The notes under the pieces: generated by a model | Seen by the model: the letters and a program-made list of their open reading frames with translations, nothing else | Told to the model about the DNA's origin: nothing | The model's database searches: none | Made by a program: the position numbers and the translations under genes | From: Marinoscillum furvescens DSM 4134 | GTDB taxonomy: Bacteria > Bacteroidota > Bacteroidia > Cytophagales > Cyclobacteriaceae | Direction of reading: 5' to 3' | Length of the DNA: 64,000 nucleotides | NCBI RefSeq assembly: GCF_003386095.1 | Contig: NZ_QREG01000003.1 | Location: 304,456-368,455 of the forward strand | Shown here: positions 62,624-64,000 of the stretch, one piece after another | How the letters are laid out: each line of letters opens with the position of its first letter | Numbering within the stretch: the first letter of the stretch is position 1

Positions 62624-62933
62624 CCCTAATGCTAAGTCATTAATCTTTAAAGACGATGTGTTGATTTTTGTCTTCAAGTTATTTGCTAACGCATCAAGAT
62701 ATGTTTTAGCATCATCAGGAGTAAAATTGGCATTACCAGGCTGTCTTGCCCACCAATCCAAGTGACCCCTAAGTTGATCAGTGTATTTAGGATGGGGACC
62801 GTGTCTTCCAGTTCCTGTTTTCTTCACAAACTTCTCTATAGCTAAACCATTGGTAGTTCCATTGAAGTCAAAGCCTGCTTCTACTGCTTTCTTCACTATA
62901 TCGTTTTCCTTGAGTAGCTGAACAGGAATTAAG
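62612..62933 (-). pseudogene. C-terminal fragment of an AHH-type nuclease toxin, cut by IS66
   Basis: The minus strand keeps about 107 codons of an AHH (HNH/Endo VII superfamily) toxin domain: LIPVQLLKENDIVKKAVEAG, FDFNGTTNGLAIEKFV and GTGRHGPHPKYTDQLRGHL. The second His block (RHGPHP) and the FDFNG element are the hallmarks of the family. The leading A-H-H of the motif, which should precede LIP, is missing, and the reading runs into the transposon at about 62934. The gene is therefore truncated by IS66 insertion and cannot make a full toxin. The longer frame drawn upstream to 63178 is transposase DNA. Confidence 0.8.
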
Positions 62934-62998
62934 GTATCCCTTCGGTGTTGAGCGTATTGCCTAGGCGGTATAAGGTGTTGAGTTTTGCATAAAAAGCA

Positions 62999-63283
62999 AT
63001 GCAAAGAAACCAGGAAGATATGTTTGCACTCATAGAGCAGTGGAAAAACAGTGCTGAGTCGCGAAAAGCCTTTTGCCGGAGGCACAACATTGCGCCATCC
63101 ACCTTCAGTTACTGGTACGCCAAGTATCGGAAGACCCAGCCTGCTGTGAAGCCAGGGTTTGTGGAGGTTCAACCCCACTTGAGCAGGAGCCTTGAGCTAA
63201 TTTACCCCAATGGTGTCAAGATACGGCTACCACACGACACCTCACTTTCAGAACTACGCACGCTCCTTCAGCTGGATGTTTAG
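62999..63283 (+). CDS. tnpA: IS66 accessory protein TnpA
   Basis: The 94-residue protein has the helix-turn-helix of the IS66 accessory protein (Transposase_8-like/InsA N-terminal): MQRNQEDMFALIEQWKNSAE followed by SRKAFCRRHNIAPSTFSYWY. It ends LSELRTLLQLDV. The stop overlaps the start of tnpB by eight bases, so translation is coupled. It is needed together with TnpB for transposition in the family. Confidence 0.92.
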   Translation: MQRNQEDMFALIEQWKNSAESRKAFCRRHNIAPSTFSYWYAKYRKTQPAVKPGFVEVQPHLSRSLELIYPNGVKIRLPHDTSLSELRTLLQLDV

Positions 63284-63626
63284 CCTCGGCTCCTCACATA
63301 GTTACTACCTGTACAATGAGCCTACCGACATGCGTAAGAGCTTTGACAGCCTATCAGGGCTTGTCCGCTCACAAATGGATAAAGATCCTTTCAGCGGATC
63401 GGTCTATGTGTTTATCAACAAACAGCGCAATAGAATCAAGCTACTCCACTGGGAAGGCGGTGGCTTTACCCTCTACTATAAGCGACTGGAGAAAGGCCAG
63501 TTTGAACTACCTGATCAAAGGCCAGGCAAACACGCTCAGGTAAATTGGTCAGACTTGATACTAATCGTTGAGGGCATACAGTTAAAAAGTGTGCGGAGAA
63601 GTGTGCATTTTTCCTTCAAAAAGTAG
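63276..63626 (+). CDS. tnpB: IS66 accessory protein TnpB
   Basis: I choose the start at 63276 (MFSLGSSHSYYLYNEP) rather than 63210, because it agrees with the family start and the eight-base overlap with tnpA. The 116-residue IS66 Orf2 protein has the signature PTDMRKSFDSLSGLV, SGSVYVFINKQRNRIKLLHWEGGGF and YYKRLEKGQFELP. It is required for transposition but is not the transposase. Confidence 0.93.
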   Translation: MFSLGSSHSYYLYNEPTDMRKSFDSLSGLVRSQMDKDPFSGSVYVFINKQRNRIKLLHWEGGGFTLYYKRLEKGQFELPDQRPGKHAQVNWSDLILIVEGIQLKSVRRSVHFSFKK

Positions 63627-63659
63627 GTTTAAAGGGAGCTATATGTAATATTTGCACAC

Positions 63660-64000
63660 GTGCAGTCATCTAAAGATACCGTTCAAATCTCCCGAAAAGA
63701 GTATGAAGAATTCCTTTATCTAAAGGAAGAGTTGGCTCAACTCAAGAAACTCATTTTCGGTAAGAAGAATGAACGCTTTGTCCCTTCTGACACTGCACAA
63801 TCACAGCTGGACTTTGGACTTGAATCTAACGAGATAGAACCTGAAGCAGAGCAACAAACCATCAGCTATACCAAGGAGAAGAAAGCCAAAAAGAAGCCCA
63901 TTCGTATGGTACTTCCTGCCCACCTGCCTAGAGAGGAAGAAGTACTAGAGCCAGAGGATAAGCAGGACAATGCCGAAAAGCTTGGAGAGGCGATCACCGA
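63660..64000 (+). CDS. tnpC: IS66 transposase TnpC (partial)
   Basis: The frame starts at a GTG at 63660 and is still open at the window end after 113 codons. The start reads VQSSKDTVQISRKEYEEFLY followed by LKEELAQLKKLIFGKKNERF. The KKLIFGKKNERF stretch is the N-terminal signature of IS66 transposases, and the lysine-rich linker KEKKAKKKPIRMVLP precedes the zinc-binding and catalytic domains that lie outside. A 33-base gap separates it from tnpB. Confidence 0.92.
   Translation, partial: MQSSKDTVQISRKEYEEFLYLKEELAQLKKLIFGKKNERFVPSDTAQSQLDFGLESNEIEPEAEQQTISYTKEKKAKKKPIRMVLPAHLPREEEVLEPEDKQDNAEKLGEAIT

Larger units (their letters stand above)
62934..64000 (+). mobile_element. IS66-family insertion sequence (right end outside the window)
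   Basis: Three genes in the order of an IS66 element (tnpA-like, tnpB-like, tnpC) follow one another with small overlaps. The left end is placed at about 62934, where the AHH toxin reading frame ends and a GTA, the usual IS66 end, begins. The right end and the 8-bp target duplication lie outside the window, so the exact boundaries are not fixed. Confidence 0.85.

Noticed and set aside
62934..63178. N-terminal part of the 188-codon minus frame ahead of the AHH domain
   Set aside because: It is antisense to the IS66 tnpA gene. Only the part up to about 62933 shows the AHH pattern.

Overview
The window looks like chromosomal DNA from a Bacteroidota bacterium, most likely a Cytophagales-type marine or soil relative. 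The evidence is coherent. Several secreted proteins end their signal peptide in a typical A-Q or G-Q site. There are LytTR and TPR histidine-kinase regulators and a DUF4295 gene directly behind rpmG. Promoter-like TAnnTTTG boxes replace sigma70 -10 boxes, and Shine-Dalgarno sequences are nearly absent. I saw no rRNA or tRNA gene and no CRISPR array. Genus-level assignment is not possible from sequence reading alone.

Layout. Positions 1-2034 (minus) hold a tightly packed operon of DUF2589-like proteins plus a small zinc-ribbon protein, running off the left edge. It lies opposite a LytTR response regulator (2267-2962) that is followed tail-to-tail by a TPR/HisKA sensor kinase. Positions 5.5-23 kb are mostly housekeeping and conserved accessory genes: dihydroorotase, M28 peptidase, gcvP, a TANGO2/NRDE protein, rmuC, a stand-alone GroES-like protein, three tandem small paralogous ORFs, hemB, and lipoproteins. 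The same stretch has a membrane-tethered XRE regulator, yjjX, a DMT transporter, a polysaccharide deacetylase and a glucosaminidase. Positions 23-34 kb carry unknown secreted proteins, a TSUP permease, a NarL-type regulator with two paralogous NarX-type kinases, a RES/Xre toxin-antitoxin pair lying between them, and rocD.

Positions 34-49.7 kb contain rpmB, a secreted aminopeptidase P, the rpmG-DUF4295-ftsY block, several conserved unknowns, a hydrolase/OsmC fusion, and a PadR/FtsX-like permease pair. From 49.7 to 57.5 kb there is a full thiamin operon behind a TPP riboswitch (thiS, thiC, a TenI/ThiE-like gene, thiD, thiE, thiG, thiH), followed after about 0.5 kb by a ThiF-rhodanese fusion.

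The right end (57.5-64 kb) is the most unusual part. It is a degraded polymorphic-toxin locus. Two orphan toxin cassettes share a near-identical 224-residue front part but carry different C-terminal toxin domains, and each is followed by its own putative immunity gene. A 117-bp duplicate of the 3' end of thiF lies between the cassettes. Beyond them an Imm11-like immunity gene converges with an AHH-nuclease toxin tail that has been cut off by an IS66-family element running off the right edge. Dispersed intergenic repeats, a 62-bp direct repeat and an array of 20-21-bp direct repeats in phase with the DNA helix are further non-coding features.
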